From positions 149,203-213,202 of the forward strand of contig NZ_QXGR01000007.1 in NCBI RefSeq assembly GCF_003604195.1: a stretch of 64,000 bases of DNA, given 5' to 3'. This document shows positions 45,057 through 53,500 of this stretch, piece after piece (position 1 is the first letter of the stretch; each line of letters opens with the position of its first letter). This stretch comes from Simplicispira lacusdiani (GTDB lineage: Bacteria > Pseudomonadota > Gammaproteobacteria > Burkholderiales > Burkholderiaceae_C). Position numbers and translations under genes: made by a program. The notes below the pieces were generated by a model. The model saw only the letters and a program-made list of their open reading frames with translations. It did no database searches and was not told the origin of the DNA.

Positions 45057-45087
45057 CATGGCGTTTCAAGAGGAAAGGATTTCTGGA

Positions 45088-46023
45088 ATGACGCTTCAAT
45101 CTGGATCCGCAACGACGGCCCTGGCTCCTGCCAACCCGTGGGCCCTGGTGCCCCCGCTGGGCAATCTGGACGCCTATATCTCGGCCGTCAACCGCCTGCC
45201 CCTGCTCACCCCGGAAGAAGAGCAGACGGCCGCGCGCGCCCTGCGGAACCACAACGACCTGGACGCCGCCGGCCGTCTCGTGATGTCGCACCTGCGCCTG
45301 GTCGTCTCGATTTCCCGCCAGTACCTGGGCTACGGCCTGCCGCACGGCGACCTGATCCAGGAAGGCAATGTCGGCCTGATGAAGGCCGTCAAGCGCTTCG
45401 ACCCGGACCAGGGCGTGCGCCTGGTGAGCTACGCCATGCACTGGATCAAGGCCGAGATCCACGAATACATCCTGAAGAACTGGCGCATGGTCAAGGTGGC
45501 CACCACCAAGGGCCAGCGCAAGCTGTTCTTCAACCTGCGCTCGATGAAGCAGGGCTTCAAGGCCGACGCCGAATCCAACGACACGCACCGCAGCACGCTG
45601 ACCGACCATGAGATCGACATGGTGGCCGAGCAGCTCAACGTCAAGCGCGAGGAAGTCGTGGAGATGGAAACGCGCATGTCCGGCGGCGATGTGCTGCTCG
45701 ACCCCGCGCCGTCCGATGACGGCGAGCAGGCCTTCGGTCCCATCGCCTACCTGTCGGATGCCGCGCACGAGCCCACGGCCATGATCGAGTCGCGCCAGCG
45801 CGATGTGCTGGCCACCGACGGCATCGCCACGGCGCTCTCCAGCCTGGACGATCGCAGCCGCCGCATCGTCGAGGAGCGCTGGCTCAAGGTCAACGACGAC
45901 GGCTCGGGCGGCATGACGCTGCACGAGCTGGCCGCCGAGTACGGCGTGAGCGCCGAGCGCATCCGCCAGATCGAGGTGGCGGCCATGAAGAAGATGAAGA
46001 AGTCGCTGGCCGAATACGCCTGA
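45088..46023 (+). CDS. rpoH: RNA polymerase heat-shock sigma factor (sigma-32)
   Basis: A 311-residue sigma factor from this start. Region 2 has HLRLVVSISRQYLGYGLPHGDLIQEGNVGLMKAVKRFDP and the RpoH-box-like sequence VKVATTKGQRKLFFNLRSMK, which is diagnostic for RpoH. Region 4 has TLHELAAEYGVSAERIRQIEVAAMKKM. Two ATGs are possible: 45058 directly abuts the CIRCE element and has no ribosome site, while 45088 has GAGGAAAGG upstream, so 45088 is preferred. Its own expression probably depends on HrcA. A strong terminator follows. Confidence 0.94.
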   Translation: MTLQSGSATTALAPANPWALVPPLGNLDAYISAVNRLPLLTPEEEQTAARALRNHNDLDAAGRLVMSHLRLVVSISRQYLGYGLPHGDLIQEGNVGLMKAVKRFDPDQGVRLVSYAMHWIKAEIHEYILKNWRMVKVATTKGQRKLFFNLRSMKQGFKADAESNDTHRSTLTDHEIDMVAEQLNVKREEVVEMETRMSGGDVLLDPAPSDDGEQAFGPIAYLSDAAHEPTAMIESRQRDVLATDGIATALSSLDDRSRRIVEERWLKVNDDGSGGMTLHELAAEYGVSAERIRQIEVAAMKKMKKSLAEYA

Positions 46024-46052
46024 CGGCCCCGGCGCCACGCCGGATAATGCCC

Positions 46053-46083
46053 AGCGCGCAACCGCCCCGGTTGCGCGCTTTTT
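46053..46083 (+). terminator. Intrinsic terminator after rpoH
   Basis: AGCGCGCAACC (46053-46063) pairs perfectly over 11 bp with GGTTGCGCGCT (46069-46079), followed by a T run at 46080-46083 and more pyrimidines. It ends just before the next gene. Confidence 0.88.
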
Positions 46084-46105
46084 CTTTTCTGCCCGAGGAA
46101 AACCC

Positions 46106-47095
46106 ATGCCCGTCCACCCGCTTCGCCGCGCCACGCTCGCCCTCGCGCTCGCCGCCCTGTGCGGTGGCGCCCTCGCCCAGGCGATGCCCGCCACGCCGGG
46201 CTGGCCCAGCAAGCCGCTGCGGATCATCGTCGGCTTCCCCGGCGGCTCGTCGCCCGACCTGGTGGCGCGCACGCTGGCCGAGCCGCTGGCCCAGGCCCTG
46301 GGCCAGCCGGTGGTGGTGGAGAACAAGGTGGGCGCGGGCGGCAACATCGCGGCCCAGGCCGTGGCCAGCGCCACGGACGGCCACACCATCGGCGTGATGA
46401 TCAACGGCAACATGACGATCGCTCGCATCCTCAACCCCGCGCTCGGCTACGACCCGCTGAAGGACCTGGCCCCGATCAGCCTCATCGGCACGGCGCCGCT
46501 GGCGCTGACGGCCCCGGCCGGCGCACCGGGCGCCACGGCGGCGGAATTCCTGGCCGCCGCCCGCGCCGATGGCGACCGGTGGAACTACGGCACTCCGGGC
46601 GTGGGCACGGTGGCGCACATCGGCATGGAACTGTTCAAGACCCGCACCGGCCTGCGGCCCGTGCATGTGCCCTACCCGGGCAATCCGCAGGTCATCAACG
46701 CGCTGATGGCGGGGCAGGTGCAGCTGGCGCTGCTGCCGCCCGCCATGGCGGCGGCCCAGGCGCGCGCCGGCAAGCTGCGGGTGATCGGCGTGACCTCCAG
46801 CGGACGCAGCACCCTGGTGCCCGAATTCCCCAGCCTGGCCGAGGTCGGTGTGAAGGATTTCCACCTGGAGATCTGGAACGCCGCCGCCGCGCCGCGCTCC
46901 ATGCCCGCGCCGGTGGTGGCCCGCCTCTCCGCCCTGCTGAGCGGGATCGCGCGCAGCCCCGAGGTGCGCGCCCGGCTGTTCGCCCAGGGCTGGCAGGTGG
47001 CCGGCACCTCGCCCGAAGGGTTGGCCCGCCGCATCGCGGCGGACACGCGCATGCTCGGTGGCGTGATCCGCGCGCTGGACATCAAGTCCGAATAA
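46106..47095 (+). CDS. Tripartite tricarboxylate transporter substrate-binding protein (Bug family)
   Basis: A 329-residue periplasmic binding protein with a signal peptide ending near GALAQA. It has the Bug-family signature PLRIIVGFPGGSSPDLVARTLA and VVVENKVGAGGNIAAQAVA, which contact the ligand carboxylate. The membrane partners tctA and tctB are not nearby, as usual for the many Bug paralogues in Burkholderiales. Ligand unknown. Confidence 0.93.
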   Translation: MPVHPLRRATLALALAALCGGALAQAMPATPGWPSKPLRIIVGFPGGSSPDLVARTLAEPLAQALGQPVVVENKVGAGGNIAAQAVASATDGHTIGVMINGNMTIARILNPALGYDPLKDLAPISLIGTAPLALTAPAGAPGATAAEFLAAARADGDRWNYGTPGVGTVAHIGMELFKTRTGLRPVHVPYPGNPQVINALMAGQVQLALLPPAMAAAQARAGKLRVIGVTSSGRSTLVPEFPSLAEVGVKDFHLEIWNAAAAPRSMPAPVVARLSALLSGIARSPEVRARLFAQGWQVAGTSPEGLARRIAADTRMLGGVIRALDIKSE

Positions 47096-47133
47096 GCCCC
47101 CGGCCGCGCCTGCCGCAGGGCGCGTGTGTCAGC

Positions 47134-47745
47134 TCAGCTGGCTTCCTTGAGCAGCGTGCGCACGTCGGCCGCCAGGGCCTCGGCGCCGCTGCCATAGCGG
47201 TAGTAGACGCGCAGACGGCCCTTGGTGTCGTAGATGTAGCTGCCGGCCGAGTGGTCCATGGTGTAGCTGGTGGGCGTCTTGCCGTCGACCTTCTTGAAAT
47301 AGATCTTGAAGTCCTTGGCCACGGCCGTGGTCTGCTCCAGCGTGCCGCGCAACGCCAGGAAGCTGGGGTCGAAGTTGGCCATGTAGGCCTTGAGCATCTC
47401 GGCGGTGTCGCGCTCGGGGTCCACGGTGACGAACAGCGGCTGCAGGCGCTCGCCGTCCTTGCCCAGCGCCTTCTTGACCTCGGCCATCTCCTGCATGGTG
47501 GTCGGACACACGTCGGGGCACTGGGTGTAGCCGAAGAACACCACCACCACCTTGCCACGGAAGTCCTTGAGGCTGCGCGGCTGGCCGTTGTGGTCGGGCA
47601 GCTGGATGTCGCGCGCGTACTCCACTTCGGAGATGTCCACGCCACGGAATTCCGGCTTGCCCTTGGAGCAGGCACTCAAAAGCACTCCAGCACCCGCCAC
47701 CATTGCGCAAGCAGCTATCGTTTTAAGAGCATTTCGTTTCAGCAT
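47134..47745 (-). CDS. SCO1/SenC family copper chaperone
   Basis: A 203-residue thioredoxin-fold lipoprotein (lipobox LLSAC at Cys26) that helps deliver copper to the CuA site of cytochrome oxidase. The copper site is C76-P-D-V-C80 with a His in MDHSAGSYIYD. It is the last gene of the cox cluster, 6 bp after ctaB. The signal-peptide coding region is a family 1 repeat copy. Confidence 0.95.
   Translation of the reverse strand: MLKRNALKTIAACAMVAGAGVLLSACSKGKPEFRGVDISEVEYARDIQLPDHNGQPRSLKDFRGKVVVVFFGYTQCPDVCPTTMQEMAEVKKALGKDGERLQPLFVTVDPERDTAEMLKAYMANFDPSFLALRGTLEQTTAVAKDFKIYFKKVDGKTPTSYTMDHSAGSYIYDTKGRLRVYYRYGSGAEALAADVRTLLKEAS
47677..47730 (-). repeat. Dispersed repeat family 1, copy within coding sequence
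   Basis: On the minus strand it reads AACGATAGCTGCTTGCGCAA, then GGCGGGTGCTGGAGTGCTTTT, matching the family core. It encodes the signal peptide of the SCO protein and aligns with the copy at 37591-37653. Confidence 0.7.
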
Positions 47746-47751
47746 GGGGTC

Positions 47752-48651
47752 TCACAGGGTAACGTAGTGGTCCACCAGCAGCGCCGCGAACAGCAGGCTC
47801 AGGTGGATGAGGGAGAAGCGGAAGGTCTTGCGCGCCAGCGCGTCGGAGTAGTTGCGCCACAGCGCGTAGCCATAGGCGCAGAAGCCCCCGCTCAGCAGCA
47901 CGGCGGCGGCCAGGTAGATCCAGGAACTCATGCCGTAGACGAAGGGCATCAGGCAGCCGGCGAACAGCACCAGGGTGTAGAGGAAGACCTGCAGGCGCGT
48001 GTAGGCGTTGCCGTGCGTCACCGGCAGCATGGGCAGGCCGGATTTGCGGTAATCCTCGACGCGGTAGAGCGCGAGCGCCCAGAAATGCGGCGGCGTCCAG
48101 AGGAAGATGATGAGGAACAGGATCAGCGCCTCGGGGCCCACGTCGCCCGTCATGGCGGCCCAGCCCAGCACCGGTGGCATGGCGCCCGAGGCGCCGCCGA
48201 TCACGATGTTCTGCGGCGTGCGCGGCTTGAGCAGCAGCGTGTAGATGATGGCGTAGCCGACGAAGGTGGCGAAGGTCAGCCACATGGTGATCGGGTTGAT
48301 CCAGGCGTAGAGGATGGCCGATCCCGCCAGGCACAGCACGGCGGAGAACAGCAGCGCCTGCAGGTCGGACAGCTCGCCCTTGGCCGTGGGGCGCCAGGCG
48401 GTGCGCTTCATCTTGGCGTCGATGGTCTTTTCGACCAGGCAGTTGAACGCCGCCGCGGCGCCCGCCACCAGCCAGATTCCCAGGCAGGCCACCAGCATCC
48501 GGCGCAATTGTCCGCCCGAGGGCCAACCCGGCACGGCCAGCACCATGCCGATGAGGGCACAGAACACGATGAGCTGCACCACGCGCGGCTTGGTCAGCGC
48601 GTAGTACTGCGCCAGGCGCGACGGCAGGGACGCGGTGGCGGCCACGCTCAT
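47752..48651 (-). CDS. ctaB: Protoheme IX farnesyltransferase (heme O synthase)
   Basis: A 299-residue UbiA-type membrane enzyme making heme O from protoheme IX. It has [19 protein letters not shown] (Mg-binding Asp loop), [30 protein letters not shown] and [23 protein letters not shown]. The start overlaps the ctaA stop by 4 bp, so heme O and heme A synthesis are coupled. Confidence 0.96.
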   Translation of the reverse strand: MSVAATASLPSRLAQYYALTKPRVVQLIVFCALIGMVLAVPGWPSGGQLRRMLVACLGIWLVAGAAAAFNCLVEKTIDAKMKRTAWRPTAKGELSDLQALLFSAVLCLAGSAILYAWINPITMWLTFATFVGYAIIYTLLLKPRTPQNIVIGGASGAMPPVLGWAAMTGDVGPEALILFLIIFLWTPPHFWALALYRVEDYRKSGLPMLPVTHGNAYTRLQVFLYTLVLFAGCLMPFVYGMSSWIYLAAAVLLSGGFCAYGYALWRNYSDALARKTFRFSLIHLSLLFAALLVDHYVTL

Positions 48652-49874
48652 GCGCCCACCCCGGATGCGCCGGCCGAGGCCCGCGATGGCACGCCCGCCC
48701 CCTGGCCTTGCGCCACGCTGGCGCTCAGGGCCCAGGTGAGCACCACCACCAGCGCGGCGGCGCCCCCCGTGTGCAGCACGGCCGCCAGCAGCGGCCAGTC
48801 GAGGATGACATTGCTCAGCCCCGTGGCCAACTGCAGCGCGGCCAGACCCAGCAGCCAGCGCGCCTGCGCGCCCAGCTGGCGCGCATGCGCGGGCGCGGCG
48901 GCGCGCACCTGGGCGGCCGCGCCGCGCAAGCGCAGGGCCAGCAGCACCAGCACCAGCAACACCGCGTAGGCGAACAGGCGGTGCACGTAGTGGATGGCCG
49001 TCAGCGCGGCGAAACCGATGTGGCTGCCGTCCTGGAGAAAGCCCAGCGGCCGCCAGATCTGGAAGCCCTGCGCGAAGTCCATCTCGGGCCACCAGCTGCC
49101 CTGGCAGGTGGGGAAGGTGGTGCAGGCAAGTACCGCGTAGTTGGTGCTCACCCAGCCGCCCAGCACCACCTGCACCGACACCAGCACGGCGGCCAGGCCC
49201 AGCAGCCAGCGCAGGCCGGAGGCCAGCGGCACCGGGCCGGTGCCCGTGGTGGCGCGCGCGTAGCGCACGGCCTGCACGCACAGCAGCGCCAGCAGCACCA
49301 CGCCGCCGATGAGGTGCAGCGTGACGATGGCCGGGAACAGCTTCATGGTGACCGTCCAGGCGCCGAACGCGCCCTGCAGGCACACCCAGACCAGCGTGGC
49401 GGTGGGCCACCAGGGGTTGATGGGCTCGTGGCCCGGCGGCACCGCGCCGCGCGCGCGGCGGCGCTCGCGCCAGGCCGCCACGGTGAGCGCGATGATGAGC
49501 ACGCCCACGCCCGTGGCCAGGTAGCGGTGGATCATCTCGACCCAGGCCTTGCCGTGGGTCACCGGGCCGGTGGGCATGGCGGCCTGGGCCTCGCTGATCT
49601 CGGCGTGCGCGCCGAGCGGGCTGGCCTCGCCATAGCAGCCCGGCCAGTCGGGGCAACCCAGGCCGGAATCGGTCAGGCGCGTGAAGGCGCCGAACATCAC
49701 CAGGTCGAAGGTGAGGAACAGCGTGAGCACCGTCAGTGCCTGCATGCGCCGGCCCTGGGTGGCGCCCCGGCTGCGCCACCAGACCCAGGTCAATGGGCCG
49801 AGGGCGATCACGGCGCCCAGCAGCATCAGGCGCAGCAGCGGCGCAAAATCGTACAAAGCTTGGGTATCAGTCAT
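48648..49874 (-). CDS. ctaA: Heme A synthase (COX15/CtaA)
   Basis: A 408-residue membrane enzyme converting heme O to heme A for the aa3 oxidase. It has eight or so membrane segments and heme-ligand His motifs ([17 protein letters not shown] and [13 protein letters not shown]). The loop [18 protein letters not shown] carries the conserved Cys pair. Both neighbours overlap it by 4 bp, fixing the start at 49874 and the operon order. Confidence 0.96.
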   Translation of the reverse strand: MTDTQALYDFAPLLRLMLLGAVIALGPLTWVWWRSRGATQGRRMQALTVLTLFLTFDLVMFGAFTRLTDSGLGCPDWPGCYGEASPLGAHAEISEAQAAMPTGPVTHGKAWVEMIHRYLATGVGVLIIALTVAAWRERRRARGAVPPGHEPINPWWPTATLVWVCLQGAFGAWTVTMKLFPAIVTLHLIGGVVLLALLCVQAVRYARATTGTGPVPLASGLRWLLGLAAVLVSVQVVLGGWVSTNYAVLACTTFPTCQGSWWPEMDFAQGFQIWRPLGFLQDGSHIGFAALTAIHYVHRLFAYAVLLVLVLLALRLRGAAAQVRAAAPAHARQLGAQARWLLGLAALQLATGLSNVILDWPLLAAVLHTGGAAALVVVLTWALSASVAQGQGAGVPSRASAGASGVGA

Positions 49875-50578
49875 TTCTTTTCCATGCGGCCAGCGGTGTC
49901 CCAGGAGGCCGAGGCGCGCATCAGGCGCTCCAGGTCCTTCTTGGCTTTCGCGGCGGCAGCAGTATCCATGGCGGCAGGAAAGCGCATCATCCAGTTGCCC
50001 ATCGGGTCCACCACATACAGATGCTCGGTGATTCCGTGCCCTGGCGCCGGTTCCAGCCACCGCGACAGCGCTTCTGCGTCCACGCGCAGCACCGTGGCCT
50101 GCCGCAATCCAGGCTGGATCTCGGCGGGTGGCGATCCCGTGTCGGTGACGAGCCAGACCCAGTCCAGCCGGTCCTTGTCCTTGCCCAGGCTCTCGCGCAT
50201 CTGGCGCTGGAGGTAAAGGTGGTTCTGGCAGGCGGCATCGCAGGCGCCTGGAGCCGCGCTGACCAGCAGCCACTGGCCGCGCAGGGCCTGGAGGCTTCCG
50301 CCATGTCCGTCGAGCGTGGCGGTGGCCAGTTCGGGCATGGGCCGCAGGGGCTCGACCAGCTCGCCGAAGTTGCGCCGCCCCTCGGGCCGCACCACGTAGT
50401 AGGTGAAGTAGGACGCGACCACTGGCGACACGCACACCACCAGCAGGAACAGCAGTTTCCAACCCGCATGGCGGCCCCCGCGCGCGCTGGCCGGCCCCGG
50501 CGCCGCCGTGGCGGAGGCATCAGGGGGCAGCGTGGCCACGGGGACGGAGGAAGCGTCGGACAAGTTGGAACCAGACAT
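49871..50578 (-). CDS. Membrane-anchored Sco/thioredoxin-like protein of the cox cluster
   Basis: A 235-residue protein with one N-terminal membrane segment (about 44-64) and a periplasmic domain. C113 and C117 form a CxxxC motif (GACDAACQNHLY) with the same spacing as Sco proteins. ITEHLYVVDPMGNWMMRFP resembles the Sco region with its copper His, although spacing differs by about two residues. It may be a thiol or copper assembly factor for the oxidase. It overlaps ctaA by 4 bp and SURF1 by 59 bp. Usually annotated as hypothetical or as a cox-related transmembrane protein. Function is inferred. Confidence 0.8.
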   Translation of the reverse strand: MSGSNLSDASSVPVATLPPDASATAAPGPASARGGRHAGWKLLFLLVVCVSPVVASYFTYYVVRPEGRRNFGELVEPLRPMPELATATLDGHGGSLQALRGQWLLVSAAPGACDAACQNHLYLQRQMRESLGKDKDRLDWVWLVTDTGSPPAEIQPGLRQATVLRVDAEALSRWLEPAPGHGITEHLYVVDPMGNWMMRFPAAMDTAAAAKAKKDLERLMRASASWDTAGRMEKK

Positions 50579-51281
50579 AAAGGATTGCAATCAGGCCACT
50601 GAGCCCGAACCATTGGAATGCGTAGCCATGGTGTTTTTCAACACCGACGCTGAAAACGGGCCACTGGCGCAGCAACCCGTCGCCCGCGGCACCCGTCTGC
50701 AGTACCGTCAGCCCGGCCAGCGGCACGCCGGTTTCGGCGCGGAACGCATCCAGGTCGAGATTTTGCCGGATACGCGAAGCCCCCGGCGGATTGACCCCAC
50801 CACCCTCCAGATCGAGCAACCGGGCTGGCTCAGGCGCCACGCGACCGGCCACATCCACCAGCCCCACGGGGGTGTCGAGCGCTGGCAGCGCGGCACGGTC
50901 CTGGAAATTGCGCGGCACCCAGCCACGCTGCACGGCCACCGCCACGGGGCTGTGCTCCAACTGCAACGGGGTGACGACCACGAAGCCCTGGCGCCCTCCC
51001 ATCTGCCGGTTGTCGAGGAAGACCGTGTGCTGTCCCAGCCAGTGCCCGCGCAGCGCCACCGCCCGGTGCAGTACCGCCTCCGGCGCTTCCTGTCCGGACA
51101 GGGCGCGCCCGTCGAGCGCGGGCTGGCGCTGGCGCTCGTCGATGGCCGCCTGCAGGGCCTGCTTTTGCGCCGCGCGGTCGAGCTGCCAACGCCCCAGGGC
51201 CGCCGTGGCGGCCACGCCGGCCACAGCGGCGGCGGTCACCAGCCAGAAGCGCCAATCGGCCTGCACGCGTCGGGGCGTCAC
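50520..51281 (-). CDS. SURF1 family cytochrome oxidase assembly protein
   Basis: A 253-residue membrane protein with two membrane segments, one near the N terminus (FWLVTAAAVAGVAATAALGRWQLDRA) and one near the C terminus (GLSGLIAILYVWFQLV). Between them are the SURF1 landmarks LRGHWLGQHTVFLDNRQMGGRQGF and AVQRGWVPRNF. It assists oxidase maturation, probably heme A insertion. The start is a GTG at 51281; no ATG lies upstream in frame near it. The start is 15 bp from the divergent DUF2909 gene. Confidence 0.9.
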   Translation of the reverse strand: MTPRRVQADWRFWLVTAAAVAGVAATAALGRWQLDRAAQKQALQAAIDERQRQPALDGRALSGQEAPEAVLHRAVALRGHWLGQHTVFLDNRQMGGRQGFVVVTPLQLEHSPVAVAVQRGWVPRNFQDRAALPALDTPVGLVDVAGRVAPEPARLLDLEGGGVNPPGASRIRQNLDLDAFRAETGVPLAGLTVLQTGAAGDGLLRQWPVFSVGVEKHHGYAFQWFGLSGLIAILYVWFQLVRRFLRPRGHAAP

Positions 51282-51296
51282 GGGATAATGCCCATC

Positions 51297-51521
51297 ATGG
51301 TGAAAATCCTGCTCCTGCTTGGTTTCCTGGCCATTGTGGCCAGTCTCGGCTCCGCATTGTTCTTCATGATGCGCACCGGCCACGACGACGCGTCCCGAGG
51401 CAAGCGCATGGCGCGCGCCCTCGCCTGGCGCGTGGGCCTGTCGGTGGTGCTGTTCGCTTGCCTGCTGCTGGCCTGGAAGCTGGGTTACATCCAGCCCACC
51501 GGACTGCCGGCCGCCCGCTGA
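51297..51521 (+). CDS. DUF2909-type twin-transmembrane protein
   Basis: A 74-residue protein with two hydrophobic segments (ILLLLGFLAIVASLGSALFFMM and VGLSVVLFACLLLAWKLGYI) separated by a charged loop. It matches my recollection of the DUF2909 or twin transmembrane family found in cox clusters of betaproteobacteria. It is the only plus-strand gene inside an otherwise minus-strand cluster. An in-frame ATG at 51288 is also possible. A bidirectional terminator follows. Confidence 0.85.
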   Translation: MVKILLLLGFLAIVASLGSALFFMMRTGHDDASRGKRMARALAWRVGLSVVLFACLLLAWKLGYIQPTGLPAAR

Positions 51522-51546
51522 CCCCCAGGCCAGGGCCGATCCAGCG

Positions 51547-51572
51547 AAAAAGGCGCCACGAGGCGCCTTTTT
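51547..51572. terminator. Bidirectional intrinsic terminator between DUF2909 and ctaE
   Basis: AAAAAGGCGCC (51547-51557) and GGCGCCTTTTT (51562-51572) form a perfect palindrome with a 4-nt loop. Each strand has a T run after the stem, so it can end transcription from both sides. The cox transcript from ctaE and the DUF2909 transcript converge here. Confidence 0.85.
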
Positions 51573-51592
51573 GCATGTGGGGAACAGCTCCA

Positions 51593-52474
51593 TCACATCC
51601 AGTAGACCAGCACGTACAGGCCGAGCCAGACCACGTCGACGAAGTGCCAGTACCAGGCGGCGCCCTCGAAACCGAAATGCCGCTCGGCGCTGAAATGGCC
51701 CTTGTGCAGGCGCAGCGTGATGACCAGCAGCATCAGCATGCCCAGGAACACATGGAAACCATGGAAGCCCGTGAGCATGAAGAAGGTGGAGCCAAAGATG
51801 CCCGAATTGAGCTTGAGGTTCAGGTCGGTGTAGAGGTGGAAGTACTCGTACCCTTGCACGCACAGGAAGGTGAAACCCAGCAGCACCGTGATCCACATGA
51901 AGGCGATGGTCTTGCCGCGCTGGTTCTCGCGCAGGGCATGGTGCGCGATGGTGAGCGTCACGCCCGAGCTCAGCAGCAGCGCGGTGTTGATGGTCGGCAG
52001 CCAGAATGGGCCCACGGTCTTGAACGGCTCGACGATGCCAGCGGGCGACGCCGTGGCGCCAGCGGCCACGCTGGGCCAGACGGCCTTGAAATCGGGCCAG
52101 AGCAAGCCGTTCTCCAGGCTGCCCAGCGCTGGCACCGAGTGCGCGCGCGCCCACCACAGCGCCGTGAAGAAGGCACCGAAGAACATGACTTCCGAGAAAA
52201 TGAACCAGCTCATGCTCCAGCGGAAAGACAGGTCGATCTTGCGGCTGTACAGGCCTCCCTCGCTCTCGCGCGTGGCATCGCCGAACCACTGGTAAAGCAC
52301 GAACAGCCACCAGACGAGGCCCAGCGCCAGGGAATACTGTCCCCAGTCGTGCCCATTGATCCACTGGCTCGCGCCCAAGATCACGAAGAACAGCCCGGCC
52401 GCCGCCATGATGGGGTGGCGCGACTCCGAGGGGACGTAGTAGTACGGGGTTGCACCGTGGGTGGATGTGCTCAT
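51593..52474 (-). CDS. ctaE: Cytochrome c oxidase subunit III
   Basis: A 293-residue membrane subunit with seven membrane segments. It has LYQWFGDATRESEGG, FSEVMFFGAFFTALWWAR and FFMLTGFHGFHVFLGMLMLLV, all typical of subunit III. The C terminus FVDVVWLGLYVLVYWM is conserved. AGGAG precedes the ATG. It follows ctaG and the DUF2970 gene, the standard order for aa3-type oxidases. Confidence 0.96.
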   Translation of the reverse strand: MSTSTHGATPYYYVPSESRHPIMAAAGLFFVILGASQWINGHDWGQYSLALGLVWWLFVLYQWFGDATRESEGGLYSRKIDLSFRWSMSWFIFSEVMFFGAFFTALWWARAHSVPALGSLENGLLWPDFKAVWPSVAAGATASPAGIVEPFKTVGPFWLPTINTALLLSSGVTLTIAHHALRENQRGKTIAFMWITVLLGFTFLCVQGYEYFHLYTDLNLKLNSGIFGSTFFMLTGFHGFHVFLGMLMLLVITLRLHKGHFSAERHFGFEGAAWYWHFVDVVWLGLYVLVYWM

Positions 52475-52528
52475 TTGCGGCTCCTGACTCTTTGTATCTT
52501 TGTCGTTCGTTCCATGCGCCCAGCCGGG

Positions 52529-52750
52529 TCAGACGATCCAGTGGACCAGCGCCACCAGCGCGGCCACCAGCAGAAAGATGGCAACCAACCCGACCGCGAT
52601 GAGGTGCAGCGGGTTGACCCTCTCCAGGTCCTCCCGGTATTCGCTGCCCTTGCGCAGGCCGATGAAGGACCACGCCACCGCCTTAACGGTACGCACCGCC
52701 GACCCCTTGCGGCGGTGGGCGGGCACCGGGTTCACGGCGTGCGGGCTCAT
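52529..52750 (-). CDS. DUF2970 family membrane protein
   Basis: A 73-residue protein with one C-terminal membrane segment (LIAVGLVAIFLLVAALVALVHWIV). The middle contains VKAVAWSFIGLRKGSEYREDLERVNPLHLI. It matches the DUF2970 family found between ctaG and ctaE in betaproteobacteria. The start overlaps the ctaG stop by 4 bp. Function unknown, probably an oxidase accessory protein. Confidence 0.88.
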   Translation of the reverse strand: MSPHAVNPVPAHRRKGSAVRTVKAVAWSFIGLRKGSEYREDLERVNPLHLIAVGLVAIFLLVAALVALVHWIV

Positions 52751-53364
52751 GCTCCGGCCTCCGCCGCGCCCGGCGTCGGCACGGCCACCGTGGACGGCGC
52801 CGCGGGCGTCTTGCCGCCCACCTCGAAGAAGGTGTAGGACAGCGTGATGGTGGTGACATCCTTGGACAGGCGCGGATCGATCACGAAGGCCACCGGCCAC
52901 TCGCGCTTCTCGCCCGGTTCCAGGGTGTACTGGTTGAAGCAGAAGCATTCGAGCTTGTTGAAATGCGCGGCCGCCTGGCTGGGCGCATAGCTCGGAATGG
53001 CCTGCGCCGCCATGCGCCGGTCCTGCACGTTCTGGAATTCGTAGACGACCGTGGCCAGTTCGCCCGGATGCACCTGGATGGAGCGCTGGGCGGGCTTGAA
53101 CTGCCAGGGGCCGCGCGCATTGGCATCGAACTCCACCGTGATGGTGCGGCTCTTGTCCACCTGGGTGTTCGCCGGCAGCTTGGCCTCGCGCCCCGCCACG
53201 CCGTTGCCGGGCACCTGGCGCTCGGACAGCGCCAGGATGTTGATGCCGGTCATTTCGCAGATGGTCCGGTAGATCGGGATCAGCGCGTAGCCGAAAGCGA
53301 ACATGCCGACCGTGATCACGGCCAGCTTGCCCACCATTCTGGCGTTTGCGCGGTGTCGGTTCAT
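52747..53364 (-). CDS. ctaG: Cytochrome c oxidase assembly protein CtaG (Cox11)
   Basis: A 205-residue copper chaperone that inserts CuB into subunit I. One N-terminal membrane segment is followed by a periplasmic domain with the copper motif KLECFCFNQYTLEPGE (CFCF). PIYRTICEMTGIN is also diagnostic. It overlaps DUF2970 by 4 bp, and a 36-residue gene lies upstream. Confidence 0.96.
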   Translation of the reverse strand: MNRHRANARMVGKLAVITVGMFAFGYALIPIYRTICEMTGINILALSERQVPGNGVAGREAKLPANTQVDKSRTITVEFDANARGPWQFKPAQRSIQVHPGELATVVYEFQNVQDRRMAAQAIPSYAPSQAAAHFNKLECFCFNQYTLEPGEKREWPVAFVIDPRLSKDVTTITLSYTFFEVGGKTPAAPSTVAVPTPGAAEAGA

Positions 53365-53377
53365 GGTGTGGGCCTGC

Positions 53378-53488
53378 TCAGTGGTTCAGCAGGATGATCT
53401 TGGCCATGAAGCCGGCAAAGAAGGCCGCTGCGACGGAAGCCAGCACCAGCGCCATGCGCAGGTTGGCTTTTTTCTGTTCGGAGGTCAT
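53378..53488 (-). CDS. Cytochrome oxidase small assembly protein (36 residues)
   Basis: A short frame encoding 36 residues, starting MTSEQKKANLRMALVL and ending MAKIILLNH. It has one membrane segment. Gene-finding programs often miss it. Position between ctaD and ctaG is conserved in my recollection of betaproteobacterial cox clusters, where it is annotated as a small assembly protein. CCTTGCC precedes the ATG, so no strong ribosome site is seen. Confidence 0.7.
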   Translation of the reverse strand: MTSEQKKANLRMALVLASVAAAFFAGFMAKIILLNH

Positions 53489-53500
53489 GGCAAGGCTCCT

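Noticed and set aside
45058..45087. rpoH start at 45058
   Set aside because: It lies 1 bp from the CIRCE element and has no ribosome site; 45088 has GAGGAAAGG upstream.
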